From JBBIRG01 sp964410965 (GTDB lineage Bacteria > CLD3 > SB21 > JBBIRG01): DNA of 64,000 nt. Both the position numbers and the translations under genes were made by a program. The notes below the pieces were generated by a model. The model was given only the letters and a program-made list of their open reading frames with translations. It was not told the origin of the DNA and ran no database searches. Position 1 is the first letter of the stretch, and each line of letters begins with the position of its first letter. Positions 8,014 through 16,761 of this stretch are shown here, piece after piece. The stretch spans positions 496,001 through 560,000 of the forward strand of contig CAYPIY010000001.1 in the NCBI GenBank assembly GCA_964410965.1, read 5' to 3'.

Positions 8014-8835
8014 TTACCGGTACAGCTCATGCAGTAATTTCTCGAATGTGATGTCCCTCGAGGCCTGAGTATATATTTCCGGAAGTAAACACTGTGCAGG
8101 CAGTTCAAATTCCCTGTTATGCCTTATCCGGTATGCTTTTACAGCCTGACGCAGCTGCTGAACCTGTGTTTCCGTCAGCTTCAGGGTCCTTTTCAATTCT
8201 AAAACACCGGAATCGTCTTCCTCAAATAAGGGACTGCGGATGAGCTGTGTATGAATGTCCTCGGCGAATCCGATAATGTTATCCGCATGCCGGTGCATCA
8301 TTTCTGATAAATCATTTATCGGAATCCGGCCGCCGCTGCAGTGGTCCGAAACAATTTTGATATATGCCATTTGATGGATTTTAAGGAATCTGGCGGCCGC
8401 CTGAAAACAGCCCGATGCTTCCATGTCATATAAAGCGTTATCCGGGTTGCCGGAAGGTATGGAACCGATCAGACGGTCAACGGTAGTCAGGGATGCTTCA
8501 GGAAAAGGATGCTTCCAAAGCATATCCGGATAATAAGTACGACCGGCTGATTCGTCGGTGATCTGGTTGATCATCCACGGGCTTCCCTTCTGTTTCCGGA
8601 GATCCGGAGAACCCGCAAAACCGGCATTGACCAGAAATGCATGATGGTAATGCTTCTGGACGGTTAATAAATGCGTGACAGCGGCCGCTGACTGCACTTT
8701 TCCCGTTCCGGAAACGATCAGTTTCACGTTTTCCGAAACGAACAGGTTAAATAAAGAAGTTTGATCCTTCTTTAGGCGATAATGGCGGATAAATGGTTTT
8801 GCCTCTACGGGCAACGCAGTAATAAAAAAAATCAT
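8014..8835 (-). CDS. Nucleoside phosphorylase / MTA-SAH nucleosidase-like protein
   Basis: The 273-residue protein has the phosphorylase-superfamily fold signatures: an N-terminal ITALPVEAKPF strand-loop, SGTGKVQSAAAVTHLL (the phosphate/ribose-side glycine loop), NAGFAGS, and DMEASG, which matches the ribose-binding DMEG motif of MTA/SAH nucleosidase. A late Asp (VSDH) corresponds to the purine-side acid. It may cleave adenosylhomocysteine, methylthioadenosine or 5'-deoxyadenosine. The last is a by-product of radical SAM enzymes, which makes its translational overlap with the SPL-type gene suggestive. The C-terminal 70 residues are an extra helical extension not found in compact nucleosidases. 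It starts 14 bases after the folD stop. Confidence 0.75.
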   Translation of the reverse strand: MIFFITALPVEAKPFIRHYRLKKDQTSLFNLFVSENVKLIVSGTGKVQSAAAVTHLLTVQKHYHHAFLVNAGFAGSPDLRKQKGSPWMINQITDESAGRTYYPDMLWKHPFPEASLTTVDRLIGSIPSGNPDNALYDMEASGCFQAAARFLKIHQMAYIKIVSDHCSGGRIPINDLSEMMHRHADNIIGFAEDIHTQLIRSPLFEEDDSGVLELKRTLKLTETQVQQLRQAVKAYRIRHNREFELPAQCLLPEIYTQASRDITFEKLLHELYR

Positions 8836-8849
8836 GAGAAAAATCCGGC

Positions 8850-9734
8850 TTACCGGCCCGCAATCTTCCTCGCTGCAAGGATCGTATTTTTCAGCAGCAT
8901 GGCGATTGTCATGGGTCCCACACCGCCTGGAACGGGAGTGATGGCGGAAGCGATTTCCTTAGCTGATTCATAATCAACATCGCCAACCAGACGGAATCCG
9001 GATTTCGAAGCCTTATCCTCCACGCGGTTAATGCCAACATCAATCACAACCGCACCGGACTTGAGCATATCGGCGGTAATCATTCCGGGCTTTCCGGCAG
9101 CCGCGATCAGTATATCGGCCTGACGGGTGATAGATGCCATATCCGCCGTTCCGGTATGACAAAGAGTTACGGTCGCGTTGGCGCGGGATGATTTCTGAAC
9201 CAGCATATTCGCCAGAGGTTTTCCAACGATGTTGCTCCGGCCGACAATGACGATATGCATTCCATTCGGTATATATCCCTCGCGGATCAGCAACTCAACG
9301 ACACCCGCCGGGGTGCACGGCAGAAACAAAGCTTCGCCCGTCATCAGCCGCCCGATATTGTAGGGATGGAAGCAGTCCACATCCTTTTGAACGGAAATGG
9401 CATCGATGACAGCGGACTCATTGATATGAGGAGGCAAAGGCAACTGTACCAGGATTCCGGACACGGCGACATCTTCATTGAGTCTTTCAATCCGGTTCAG
9501 AAGTTCCGTTTGGGTTGTTTCCGATGTTAACCGGATAGTTTGATGATCGATCCCGGCTTCCGCACAGGCCTGTTCCTTGTTTTTGATATAGATTTTTGAA
9601 GCCGGGTTATCCCCTACGAGTATGGCCGCCAGCTGAGGCCGGATACCGAGCTTGTGAAGCTCCCGGATTTCCTCAGCAACTTCTGCTTTAATGTCACCTG
9701 ATATTTTCTTTCCATCGATGATTCGGGCGCTCAT
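8850..9734 (-). CDS. folD: Methylenetetrahydrofolate dehydrogenase / methenyltetrahydrofolate cyclohydrolase
   Basis: This bifunctional enzyme converts 5,10-methylene-THF to 10-formyl-THF through 5,10-methenyl-THF, using NADP. The 294-residue length is standard. Hallmarks are the substrate segment SKIYIKNKEQAC with the catalytic Lys, VQLPLPPHI, PCTPAGV, the nucleotide-binding GRSNIVGKPLA and the C-terminal TPVPGGVGPMT. An in-frame ATG six codons earlier exists. The ATG at 9734 has a good ribosome site (GAGAGG, 5 bases away) and begins at the family's normal N-terminus. It is the second gene of the minus-strand operon, 14 bases after the ymdB stop. Confidence 0.97.
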   Translation of the reverse strand: MSARIIDGKKISGDIKAEVAEEIRELHKLGIRPQLAAILVGDNPASKIYIKNKEQACAEAGIDHQTIRLTSETTQTELLNRIERLNEDVAVSGILVQLPLPPHINESAVIDAISVQKDVDCFHPYNIGRLMTGEALFLPCTPAGVVELLIREGYIPNGMHIVIVGRSNIVGKPLANMLVQKSSRANATVTLCHTGTADMASITRQADILIAAAGKPGMITADMLKSGAVVIDVGINRVEDKASKSGFRLVGDVDYESAKEIASAITPVPGGVGPMTIAMLLKNTILAARKIAGR

Positions 9735-9748
9735 AGTACCTCTCTGTT

Positions 9749-10543
9749 TCAAGTTTTATCGATCCGGATCCGTTCGATATGCGTCGTTTTTCCGGATTCC
9801 GTATCAATCCTGAAATATAATCCGTGCAGCCGGATATCCTGTTCCGAAGGCTCAAACTTTGAATTCGTCTGGGTAATGAAACGGCGGATAGCGATTTCTT
9901 TCCGGATACCGATGACGCCGTCGTGCGGGCCTGTCATACCCACATCAGTAATGAAACCGGTCCCTCCCGCCAGAATCCTTTCGTCTGCAGTCGGAACATG
10001 CGTGTGGGTGCCGATCACGGTACTGGCCCTGCCGTCCACGTAATGCGCAAACGCAATCTTTTCCGCCGTGGCTTCCGCGTGAAAATCCACGATGATCATC
10101 CGGGTTTCCTTACGAAGCTTTTCAATCTCTTTGTCTGCAGTCCGGAAAGGACAGTCGATGCTGTACATATATGTCCGTCCCTGAAGATTCAGAACGGCTA
10201 TTTTGAAATTATTATCCAGCGTAACCACAACGGATCCCCTGCCTTCGTTACCGGGGGGATAATTCGCGGGCCTCAGGAGGTTTTGCTTTATTTTTTCGTT
10301 TTCGCTGTAGAATGTCTTCTTTTTGTCCCAGATGTGATTGCCGCTGGTAATGACCTGAACGCCCAGTTTAAAAAGCTGTTCGCAGATCACTTCCGAGATG
10401 CCTTTTCCGTCCCAGGCGTTTTCCCCGTTCGCAATCACCACATCGGCCTGCCTTTCCCGGATCAGTGCGGGAAGCTTTTCCTTAACGATTTCAAGTCCTG
10501 ATTTTCCGAAAATATCGGCGACATGCAAACAATGTAATTCCAT
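9749..10543 (-). CDS. YmdB-family metallophosphoesterase (2',3'-cyclic nucleotide phosphodiesterase type)
   Basis: This calcineurin-like phosphoesterase of the YmdB family (TIGR00282) is known in Bacillus to hydrolyse 2',3'-cAMP/cGMP and to affect biofilm versus motility decisions. Metal-ligand segments are visible: VADIFGKSG at the N-terminus, NGENAWDGKG, TSGNHIWD, VDFHAEATAEK, GTHTHVPTAD and the closing GMTGPHDGVIG. The length of 264 residues is typical. The start at 10543 has GGAGAG upstream. An earlier ATG (10558) would add five residues. It is first in the operon with folD and divergent from the hybrid kinase across a 225-base AT-rich spacer. Confidence 0.92.
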   Translation of the reverse strand: MELHCLHVADIFGKSGLEIVKEKLPALIRERQADVVIANGENAWDGKGISEVICEQLFKLGVQVITSGNHIWDKKKTFYSENEKIKQNLLRPANYPPGNEGRGSVVVTLDNNFKIAVLNLQGRTYMYSIDCPFRTADKEIEKLRKETRMIIVDFHAEATAEKIAFAHYVDGRASTVIGTHTHVPTADERILAGGTGFITDVGMTGPHDGVIGIRKEIAIRRFITQTNSKFEPSEQDIRLHGLYFRIDTESGKTTHIERIRIDKT

Positions 10544-10768
10544 TTCTCTCCGTTTCACTTATCCAAAGCTCCGGTCAGCATACAAAATTTTTTAAAAAAT
10601 ACCAAACAAACTTTAAAAAGAATTTAAAAGGCTATAATTGGAGAATCCGGAATGACTTCAATTATTAAGCCCCGGATATTTCAAAAAAATGATAATTATC
10701 ATGGTTTTTGATCAACCTTTTTTGTTTATTTGCGTAGAAAATTTAAACAGATTGTCATTTTTTTTTAA

Positions 10769-13630
10769 ATGATGCAAAACCATACTGATCTTTATAAGGC
10801 ACTTGCTGAATTGTCATTGCAGCTTTCATCCGTGGAACGGAACAGCGAAACGGAACCCAATCCCTTCATTGACGGCCCCATTGTCATAATCAGCAGACGA
10901 ATGGATTCCGGATTGACCGTCGAATATGCATCCTCCAATATCCGGCTGTTCGGTTTTCCCGACCACATCGAGAAGTGGCCCCAGCGCTCTTTCCTGGAAC
11001 TCATTCATCCGGATGACCGTGCCCGCGTTCATGACGAAATCGATACGATCATTCAGTCAAACCGGACAACGGGCCGGGTCCATTACCGGTTACAATGCCC
11101 GGATCACATGAACCGCTGGATCGAGGATTTCATTATACTGTTAAAAAACGAAAACGATACAACGACGAGGTATTTCAGCTTTCTTCAGGACATGACTCAC
11201 CGCAGACAAGCCGAGGAACGTTTTCGCATTCTTTACGAAATCGCCCACCAGGTCAATTCTTCCGCTTCCCTGGAGGAACTCCTCTATCAGATTCATCAGA
11301 GCATACGGGCGGTTATGTTTGCCGATAATTTCTATGTTGCAATTTACAATGAACAGACCGACCTCGTGTCGTTTCCCTATTTTGTTGATCAGTTCGACCG
11401 GCAACCGGAACCCAGGATCAGGAAAAAGGGATTAACCGAATATGTGATTCACACCGGGGAACCCCTGCTTTTCACCCCTGAAACGAAAAAAGATCTGCTT
11501 GCGCTCGGAAAGGTCGAAGTCATCGGAACCGTGCCCGAATGCTGGCTGGGCATTCCATTAAAAATGCGCCAGCATACGATCGGCGCACTGGTTCTCCAAA
11601 GCTATGACCGGTCGAAACCCTATTACCAGTCGGACATCGACCTGCTCTCCGCACTCGCTCATGAAATCGCATTCGCGGTCGAACGCAAACAAGCTACCCA
11701 TGAATATCACCGCCAGAGCGAATGGCTGAAAGTGACACTCTCCAGCATCGGTGACGCCGTGATTGCCTGTGACACCCTGAGCCGGATCATATTCATGAAT
11801 GGCATCGCTTCCAACATTACTGGATGGGGAACCGAAGAATCCATCGGCAAAACGATCGATGAAGTGTTCCGCATCGAGAGCGAGTTTCCCGATTTTCCCG
11901 TACAAAACCCGGTTACACGCGTTCTTAAGGAAGGCATAGTAGTGGGACTGGCAAACCATACAATTTTAATCACACGGGACGGGAAGCGGCTCCCGATCGA
12001 CGACAGCGGTGCGCCCATCAAGGACAGCGATGGCAACATCCTCGGCGTCGTCCTCGTTTTTGCCGACATTACCGAGCGGCGCAATGCCGAAAAACAAATC
12101 CGGGATTCCGAGCGAAAATACCGTTCCATATTTGAGAATATCCATGAAGGAATTTACCAGGTCACTTCCGGCGGTGATTTCCTGACCGTAAACCCCGCAC
12201 TTGTCCGGATCCTCGGATACCCGGACGCAAAAACACTTTCTGAAACCAATATCCGCAAACGGATATTCCGGCATGACGAGGACTTCATCCGGATCAACCA
12301 GATCGCCATGCTCCAGAACGATATCCAGCCCTTTGAAACGCAATGGTACCGCCATGATTTTTCCATGATCGATGTCCAGATCAACAACCGGGCTGTTTTT
12401 GACGAACAAGGACAACTGGACTATTTCGAAGCGACCGTCGAAGACATAACCTCCAGGAAAAAACTTGAATACCAGCTCCATCAGTCCCAGAAAATGGAAA
12501 TCATCGGCACCATTGCCGGCGGTATCGCCCATGATTTCAATAATATGCTGACCGTAATCAAGATGAACCTGCAGCTGGCAAAACTGAAATCCCAGAATCC
12601 CGAGTCCGTGTCGGATGCCCTGGAACAGATTTCAGCCGCCGCCCAGCGCGCTGAAGCCCTGACACGGAAAATTTTATCGTTCAGCCGCCCGCACATCCTG
12701 AACATGGACATGAGTAACCTGAACCAAGTCGTTCACTCCGTCCTGAAAATGCTTGAGCATATCCTCCCCGCTAACATAGAACTGAAAGTCATTACCGATC
12801 CGCTTCTGGAAAATTCAAAAGTGGATGTGGTCCAGATGGAACAGGTCCTGATGAATATCTGCATTAACGCCCGCGACGCCATGCCCTCCGGGGGAGTACT
12901 GACTATCCGGACCTTCAACGCGACGGTCGACCGTCTTTTCACTCAGACCTTCCCGGCCGCAAGGGAATCTGCATATGCCTGCCTCAGCGTACAGGACAAC
13001 GGCATCGGCATGTCCGATGAAATCAAGAACAGGATGTTCGAACCGTTCTTCACGACCAAGGAAACCGGTAAAGGGACAGGACTGGGACTCTCCACGGCAT
13101 ACGGGCTCGTCAAAAGCCACGGCGGATTTTTCCATATTGAAAGCCAGACCAGCCGCGGCACAACGGTCAAGATTTTCATTCCCGCCGTAAAGGAACACAT
13201 CGTCGCGTCTGAAGCAACACAAAACGGGCCCTCGCACAGGGGCCAGGAATGCATCCTGATTGTCGAGGACCAGGACTATATCCGGAAGGCGACGATGAAT
13301 ATCCTGGAATCCGCCGGGTTTGAACTTCTGGAAGCCCGTGACGGAGAAGAAGCCATCCGGATATTTGAAAAATTCTCCGACCGTATTGACCTTATCTTTA
13401 TCGACCATATGCTTCCCAGGAAAAACGCAATCGAAGTCCACCGTGAAATTGCCCCGAATTTCAAGAGGGGCTTTTACCTGGTCACGAGCGGGTATTCCCT
13501 AGATGAAAAACAGCACCGCTACATGTCCGAACACGGCATCGAATTTATCCCCAAGCCTTATGAACCCGATGCACTGCTTTCCAAAATTAAAAACACCCTG
13601 ATGAAAAAGACGGCTTTCGTTCGATCCTGA
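10769..13630 (+). CDS. Soluble hybrid histidine kinase (PAS-GAF-PAS-PAS-HK-REC)
   Basis: This 953-residue sensor has no transmembrane segment. Domain order read from sequence: PAS at about 35-145 (with a WIEDF/TRYFSFLQDMTHR PAC end), GAF at about 155-310 (ILYEIAHQVNSS to ALAHEIAFAVERK), PAS at about 320-440, PAS at about 445-565, HisKA with phospho-acceptor His588 (GGIAHDFNN), HATPase with N, G1 and G2 boxes (NARDAM, DNGIGM, GTGLGLS), and a C-terminal receiver with Asp879 (IFIDHML). GIAHDFNN-type kinases with an attached receiver often work through a phosphorelay or by feedback. The ligand and output are unknown. The ATG follows a poly-T-rich leader. A photolyase gene follows 66 bases later on the same strand, so light, redox or damage sensing is a possible but unproven theme. 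Confidence 0.92.
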   Translation: MMQNHTDLYKALAELSLQLSSVERNSETEPNPFIDGPIVIISRRMDSGLTVEYASSNIRLFGFPDHIEKWPQRSFLELIHPDDRARVHDEIDTIIQSNRTTGRVHYRLQCPDHMNRWIEDFIILLKNENDTTTRYFSFLQDMTHRRQAEERFRILYEIAHQVNSSASLEELLYQIHQSIRAVMFADNFYVAIYNEQTDLVSFPYFVDQFDRQPEPRIRKKGLTEYVIHTGEPLLFTPETKKDLLALGKVEVIGTVPECWLGIPLKMRQHTIGALVLQSYDRSKPYYQSDIDLLSALAHEIAFAVERKQATHEYHRQSEWLKVTLSSIGDAVIACDTLSRIIFMNGIASNITGWGTEESIGKTIDEVFRIESEFPDFPVQNPVTRVLKEGIVVGLANHTILITRDGKRLPIDDSGAPIKDSDGNILGVVLVFADITERRNAEKQIRDSERKYRSIFENIHEGIYQVTSGGDFLTVNPALVRILGYPDAKTLSETNIRKRIFRHDEDFIRINQIAMLQNDIQPFETQWYRHDFSMIDVQINNRAVFDEQGQLDYFEATVEDITSRKKLEYQLHQSQKMEIIGTIAGGIAHDFNNMLTVIKMNLQLAKLKSQNPESVSDALEQISAAAQRAEALTRKILSFSRPHILNMDMSNLNQVVHSVLKMLEHILPANIELKVITDPLLENSKVDVVQMEQVLMNICINARDAMPSGGVLTIRTFNATVDRLFTQTFPAARESAYACLSVQDNGIGMSDEIKNRMFEPFFTTKETGKGTGLGLSTAYGLVKSHGGFFHIESQTSRGTTVKIFIPAVKEHIVASEATQNGPSHRGQECILIVEDQDYIRKATMNILESAGFELLEARDGEEAIRIFEKFSDRIDLIFIDHMLPRKNAIEVHREIAPNFKRGFYLVTSGYSLDEKQHRYMSEHGIEFIPKPYEPDALLSKIKNTLMKKTAFVRS

Positions 13631-13696
13631 TTGTTCACCGTTATGGCCGGATATTACGGATAAAAATTACTTTCACTTTTTCAACAACACACAATC

Positions 13697-15121
13697 ATGT
13701 TCCATCACGGGCTTGTTTGGTTTCGCAGGGATTTACGCCTTTTTGATCATACGGCACTGATTCGCGCGTATGAATCATGCAGGCAACTTTCCCTGATTTT
13801 CATATTCGATGATAATATCTTAGACACTCTTTCTCCGGATGACCATCGCTTAAATTTTATCTGGCAATCCCTGAACGAAATCAGGGAAGAACTGGGAAGA
13901 AACGCAGACTCCATGTCCGTCGTCAAAGGACGGCCTGAAGTCATCCTTCCGGAAATCCTCGCGGATAATCCCATTGATTCTGTCTTCTTCAACGAGGATT
14001 ACGAACCTGACGCCCGGCAACGCGACCGGAAAATTTCAGGCCTTTGCGATTCATTAAATGTTAAAACCAATTCATACCGGGACCAGGTCATTTTCGGCCC
14101 CGATGACATCGTAAAAGATGACGGTTCAGTTTACCGCGTTTTTACACCTTACAAAAACAAATGGCTCTCTGCACTGGAAATGTCGGGCGTATTTCCGGAA
14201 AAGAAAATCCCTGACCTGCGTGCAAAGTTAAAACCCTTGTTCCTGAAAAAAGAATTTGTCTGCAGAAATCCGGAGGTTCGAAATCCTACGGACCCTGTCT
14301 TCACGGGAGGGGAAAATGCGGCGATGAAACAATGGAAAAAATTTATCAGGCACCGTCTTGCGCATTACGAATCAGGCCGTAATATCCCGTCATCAGACCT
14401 CACGTCGCGTTTATCCCCGCATCTCCGCTTCGGAACGGTCTCAGTACGGAGGATGGCCCACGATCTCATTGATTTTCCCCCTTCAGTGAGGCTCCCTTTT
14501 TTAAACGAGCTGATCTGGCGGGAATTCTTCATGATGATCCTTCACCATCATCCTCACGTTACCGATTCTTGTTTCAGGCCAAATTTCAATGGCCTCCGAT
14601 GGAACGAAGAACCGGAATGGTTTGACCGATGGCGGTCGGGCCGTACTGGATTCCCGATGGTAGACGCCGGGATGAGGCAACTGAATCAGATTGGGTGGAT
14701 GCATAATCGGGTCCGGATGATTACGGCTTCATTTCTCGTGAAACACCTGCACATTAACTGGCTGCAGGGTGAAAATTATTTCGCCGAAAAATTGATGGAT
14801 TTTGAATTGTCAAGTAATAACGGAAACTGGCAATGGGCCGCCGGCACAGGCGCAGATGCGGCACCCTATTTCCGGATTTTTCATCCGGTCGGACAGGGAA
14901 AAAAATTTGATCCGGATGCCGCATATATCAAAGAATGGATTCCTGAACTCAGGTCAGTCCCCCAGCGGCAAATTCACGACAGAATTCTGTACAAGAAATT
15001 ATACAGGGATCAGAAAGCCCTTCATCCGGATTATGTTCCTCCCCTCATCGATCCTGACGAGGAACGCCTGGCCTGCCTTGAGATGTACAACCGGGCCCGA
15101 ACCGGAAACCGAACGCTGTAA
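13697..15121 (+). CDS. phrB: Deoxyribodipyrimidine photo-lyase (class I CPD photolyase)
   Basis: This FAD enzyme splits UV-induced cyclobutane pyrimidine dimers using blue light. The 474 residues have an N-terminal antenna-binding Rossmann domain (HGLVWFRRDLRLFDH) and a C-terminal helical FAD domain. Signatures visible are LIWREFF, TGFPMVDAGMRQL, GWMHNRVRM, the WLQGENYF region and NNGNWQWAAGTGAD, followed by APYFRIFHPVGQGKKFDPD. These follow E. coli PhrB closely. The catalytic Trp/Asn environment is intact. The ATG has no strong ribosome site and may rely on expression with the kinase upstream. It is convergent with the next gene, with 27 bases between the stops. Confidence 0.96.
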   Translation: MFHHGLVWFRRDLRLFDHTALIRAYESCRQLSLIFIFDDNILDTLSPDDHRLNFIWQSLNEIREELGRNADSMSVVKGRPEVILPEILADNPIDSVFFNEDYEPDARQRDRKISGLCDSLNVKTNSYRDQVIFGPDDIVKDDGSVYRVFTPYKNKWLSALEMSGVFPEKKIPDLRAKLKPLFLKKEFVCRNPEVRNPTDPVFTGGENAAMKQWKKFIRHRLAHYESGRNIPSSDLTSRLSPHLRFGTVSVRRMAHDLIDFPPSVRLPFLNELIWREFFMMILHHHPHVTDSCFRPNFNGLRWNEEPEWFDRWRSGRTGFPMVDAGMRQLNQIGWMHNRVRMITASFLVKHLHINWLQGENYFAEKLMDFELSSNNGNWQWAAGTGADAAPYFRIFHPVGQGKKFDPDAAYIKEWIPELRSVPQRQIHDRILYKKLYRDQKALHPDYVPPLIDPDEERLACLEMYNRARTGNRTL

Positions 15122-15148
15122 ATTGGACTGTAATCACTTCTGCTGCCG

Positions 15149-16411
15149 TCATTTTTTCCTTATGATAATTGATCTCCCGTCCGTGATGACTACAACATTC
15201 CCGGGATCGCTGGCAGCGGATTTCTGGATGCGGTTCAGGTTCGGATTCACGGCGTCGATGCGGAACAAGTCGGCATTATAGCCCAGCACTTCGTCCATAG
15301 CCGGGCACTGCATGATACCCGAGCAGCCGCCTTCGCTATTGGTGGAGGCCAGCACCACGATCGGGTTCGTCGCAGCCAGGATTTCCCGGTTCATTCCGTC
15401 TACCCTTAAGTGATGAGAAGCCTTCATCACATCGACTTCGGGATCTGTTGCCGCATTGTTCTGAATGTATTCACGGTAGGCCTCCTGCTCAAGATCGCCG
15501 GGCATCAGAAAACGGGCATTCCCGTACGTGAATTTCATCGCCAGAGATTCATTGTTGAAATTGGAATTGGGCGAGCCCCCGCTGTTTCCCTCATCGATCT
15601 CGAGATCCCACGCTCCTGCGCTCATGACTGTGATTTTTATATCCGGATCGATATTGAGCAACGGAGTACTGACATTAGAATTGCCCCTCACTAGCTCATG
15701 CATGGCCACATTCGGGCTGGAAGACTGAATCACACTGAACACCGAGTTATAAGTGGATTCACTGTACGAATCCGGTTTCAGGAAATTCACGATGGGAAAA
15801 ACTTGCGGTACGGTACCCCACCGGTAACTCCCGTAATGATCTCCGTGCGCATGAGTCGCAACGGCGTAATGGATGGTGTCGCAGCCCTCGGCCTGAAGGT
15901 ATCCGACAATCGCGTTGTTCGCCGTACTATTTCCGGCATCATAAAGCATTTTCCTTCCATTGGGAAACACAATGTAAAAACAATCGCCGGGATCCGGAAT
16001 GTTGATCATATGAAGCTGAAAAACTTTGGGGGCATAGGTCACCGCTCCGACGTGAACCGTAGCCAGATGCGAATATCCGGTCTGTCCCATGGCGTTTTTC
16101 GCGCGTGCCCTGAATTTATAGGCCGTATGGGGCGCCAGATCAAACACGGTGATTTCATGAACCATGGTATACCGTTCCCCGGCCTTGTAGACATAGCTGT
16201 AATTCACGTTATCGGAGGTGATCTCGACCGTTCCGAGTGCCGGAACGCTGGTTTCAAAACCGATGGTGACGGTTCCGTCGTCATTTGTAACTGCCTGAAC
16301 CAAACTGACCTCAAAGGGATTGTCGGTTACCTGTTCAGCACAATGTGTAGCCCCAAAAAACAGGATCATAACGGCCATTAAAGGTTTCAGTTCCCATACA
16401 GACCTTATCAT
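15149..16411 (-). CDS. Secreted MBL-fold hydrolase with fibronectin type III-like domain (ComEC C-terminal type)
   Basis: The hydrophobic N-terminus (LMAVMILFFGATHC) looks like a signal peptide, possibly of a lipoprotein, although the residues before the Cys are not a textbook lipobox. Residues about 30-125 form a fibronectin III/Purple-acid-phosphatase-N-like beta domain (SLVQAVTNDDGTVTIGF ... TAYKFRARAKN). From about 130 a metallo-beta-lactamase fold follows with the metal motif HAHGDH at 187-192, MPGDLEQEA and KASHHL. This resembles the free-standing ComEC/Rec2-type MBL domain. The substrate is unknown; phosphodiester hydrolysis or nucleic-acid handling is the usual guess for this branch. 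The start could also be the Met at residue 12 or 15. Confidence 0.78.
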   Translation of the reverse strand: MIRSVWELKPLMAVMILFFGATHCAEQVTDNPFEVSLVQAVTNDDGTVTIGFETSVPALGTVEITSDNVNYSYVYKAGERYTMVHEITVFDLAPHTAYKFRARAKNAMGQTGYSHLATVHVGAVTYAPKVFQLHMINIPDPGDCFYIVFPNGRKMLYDAGNSTANNAIVGYLQAEGCDTIHYAVATHAHGDHYGSYRWGTVPQVFPIVNFLKPDSYSESTYNSVFSVIQSSSPNVAMHELVRGNSNVSTPLLNIDPDIKITVMSAGAWDLEIDEGNSGGSPNSNFNNESLAMKFTYGNARFLMPGDLEQEAYREYIQNNAATDPEVDVMKASHHLRVDGMNREILAATNPIVVLASTNSEGGCSGIMQCPAMDEVLGYNADLFRIDAVNPNLNRIQKSAASDPGNVVVITDGRSIIIRKK

Positions 16412-16761
16412 GAAAAGCCTTTCATTTTGTTTGCACCAGAAAATTTAATTATCCCGGATTTACAGTTTCAGATAACATTTGCCCCCTGACCGGAAGCCGG
16501 GTAATATAGCGCAACATTCTTTAGATAGCAAATGAAAACGGAAACAAAGTACCGGTCCGCGCAAGGTTTAAAGAAAGACGAATTGAATGCTCTCTGGATT
16601 GAATTGTCCCTGCAAGACGGGCTTTCGATTCTTCTTTAAGTGGCCTGCCTTGTTTTAAGTGATATTCAAGAATAATGGACTTTTTCATGATGATAATTCT
16701 TTTGCTTTTCACGGGCCGGAATTTTATCTTTTTCTACGCAACTAACCATAAAGGGAAAAAC
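16412..16761. other. Intergenic region with no convincing gene
   Basis: These 350 bases separate the divergent MBL protein and the FAD oxidoreductase. A 35-codon frame on the plus strand (16532-16639, beginning MKTETKYRSAQGLKK) and a 62-codon frame on the minus strand overlap each other. Neither has a ribosome site or recognisable similarity. The plus-strand frame has a plausible amphipathic protein composition and could be the remnant of a decayed gene. The stretch probably carries the two divergent promoters, but I see no confident -35/-10 pair. Confidence 0.4.

Noticed and set aside
16521..16712. 62-codon minus-strand frame upstream of the FAD oxidoreductase
   Set aside because: No ribosome site, no recognisable motif, overlaps an equally weak plus-strand frame; treated as chance.
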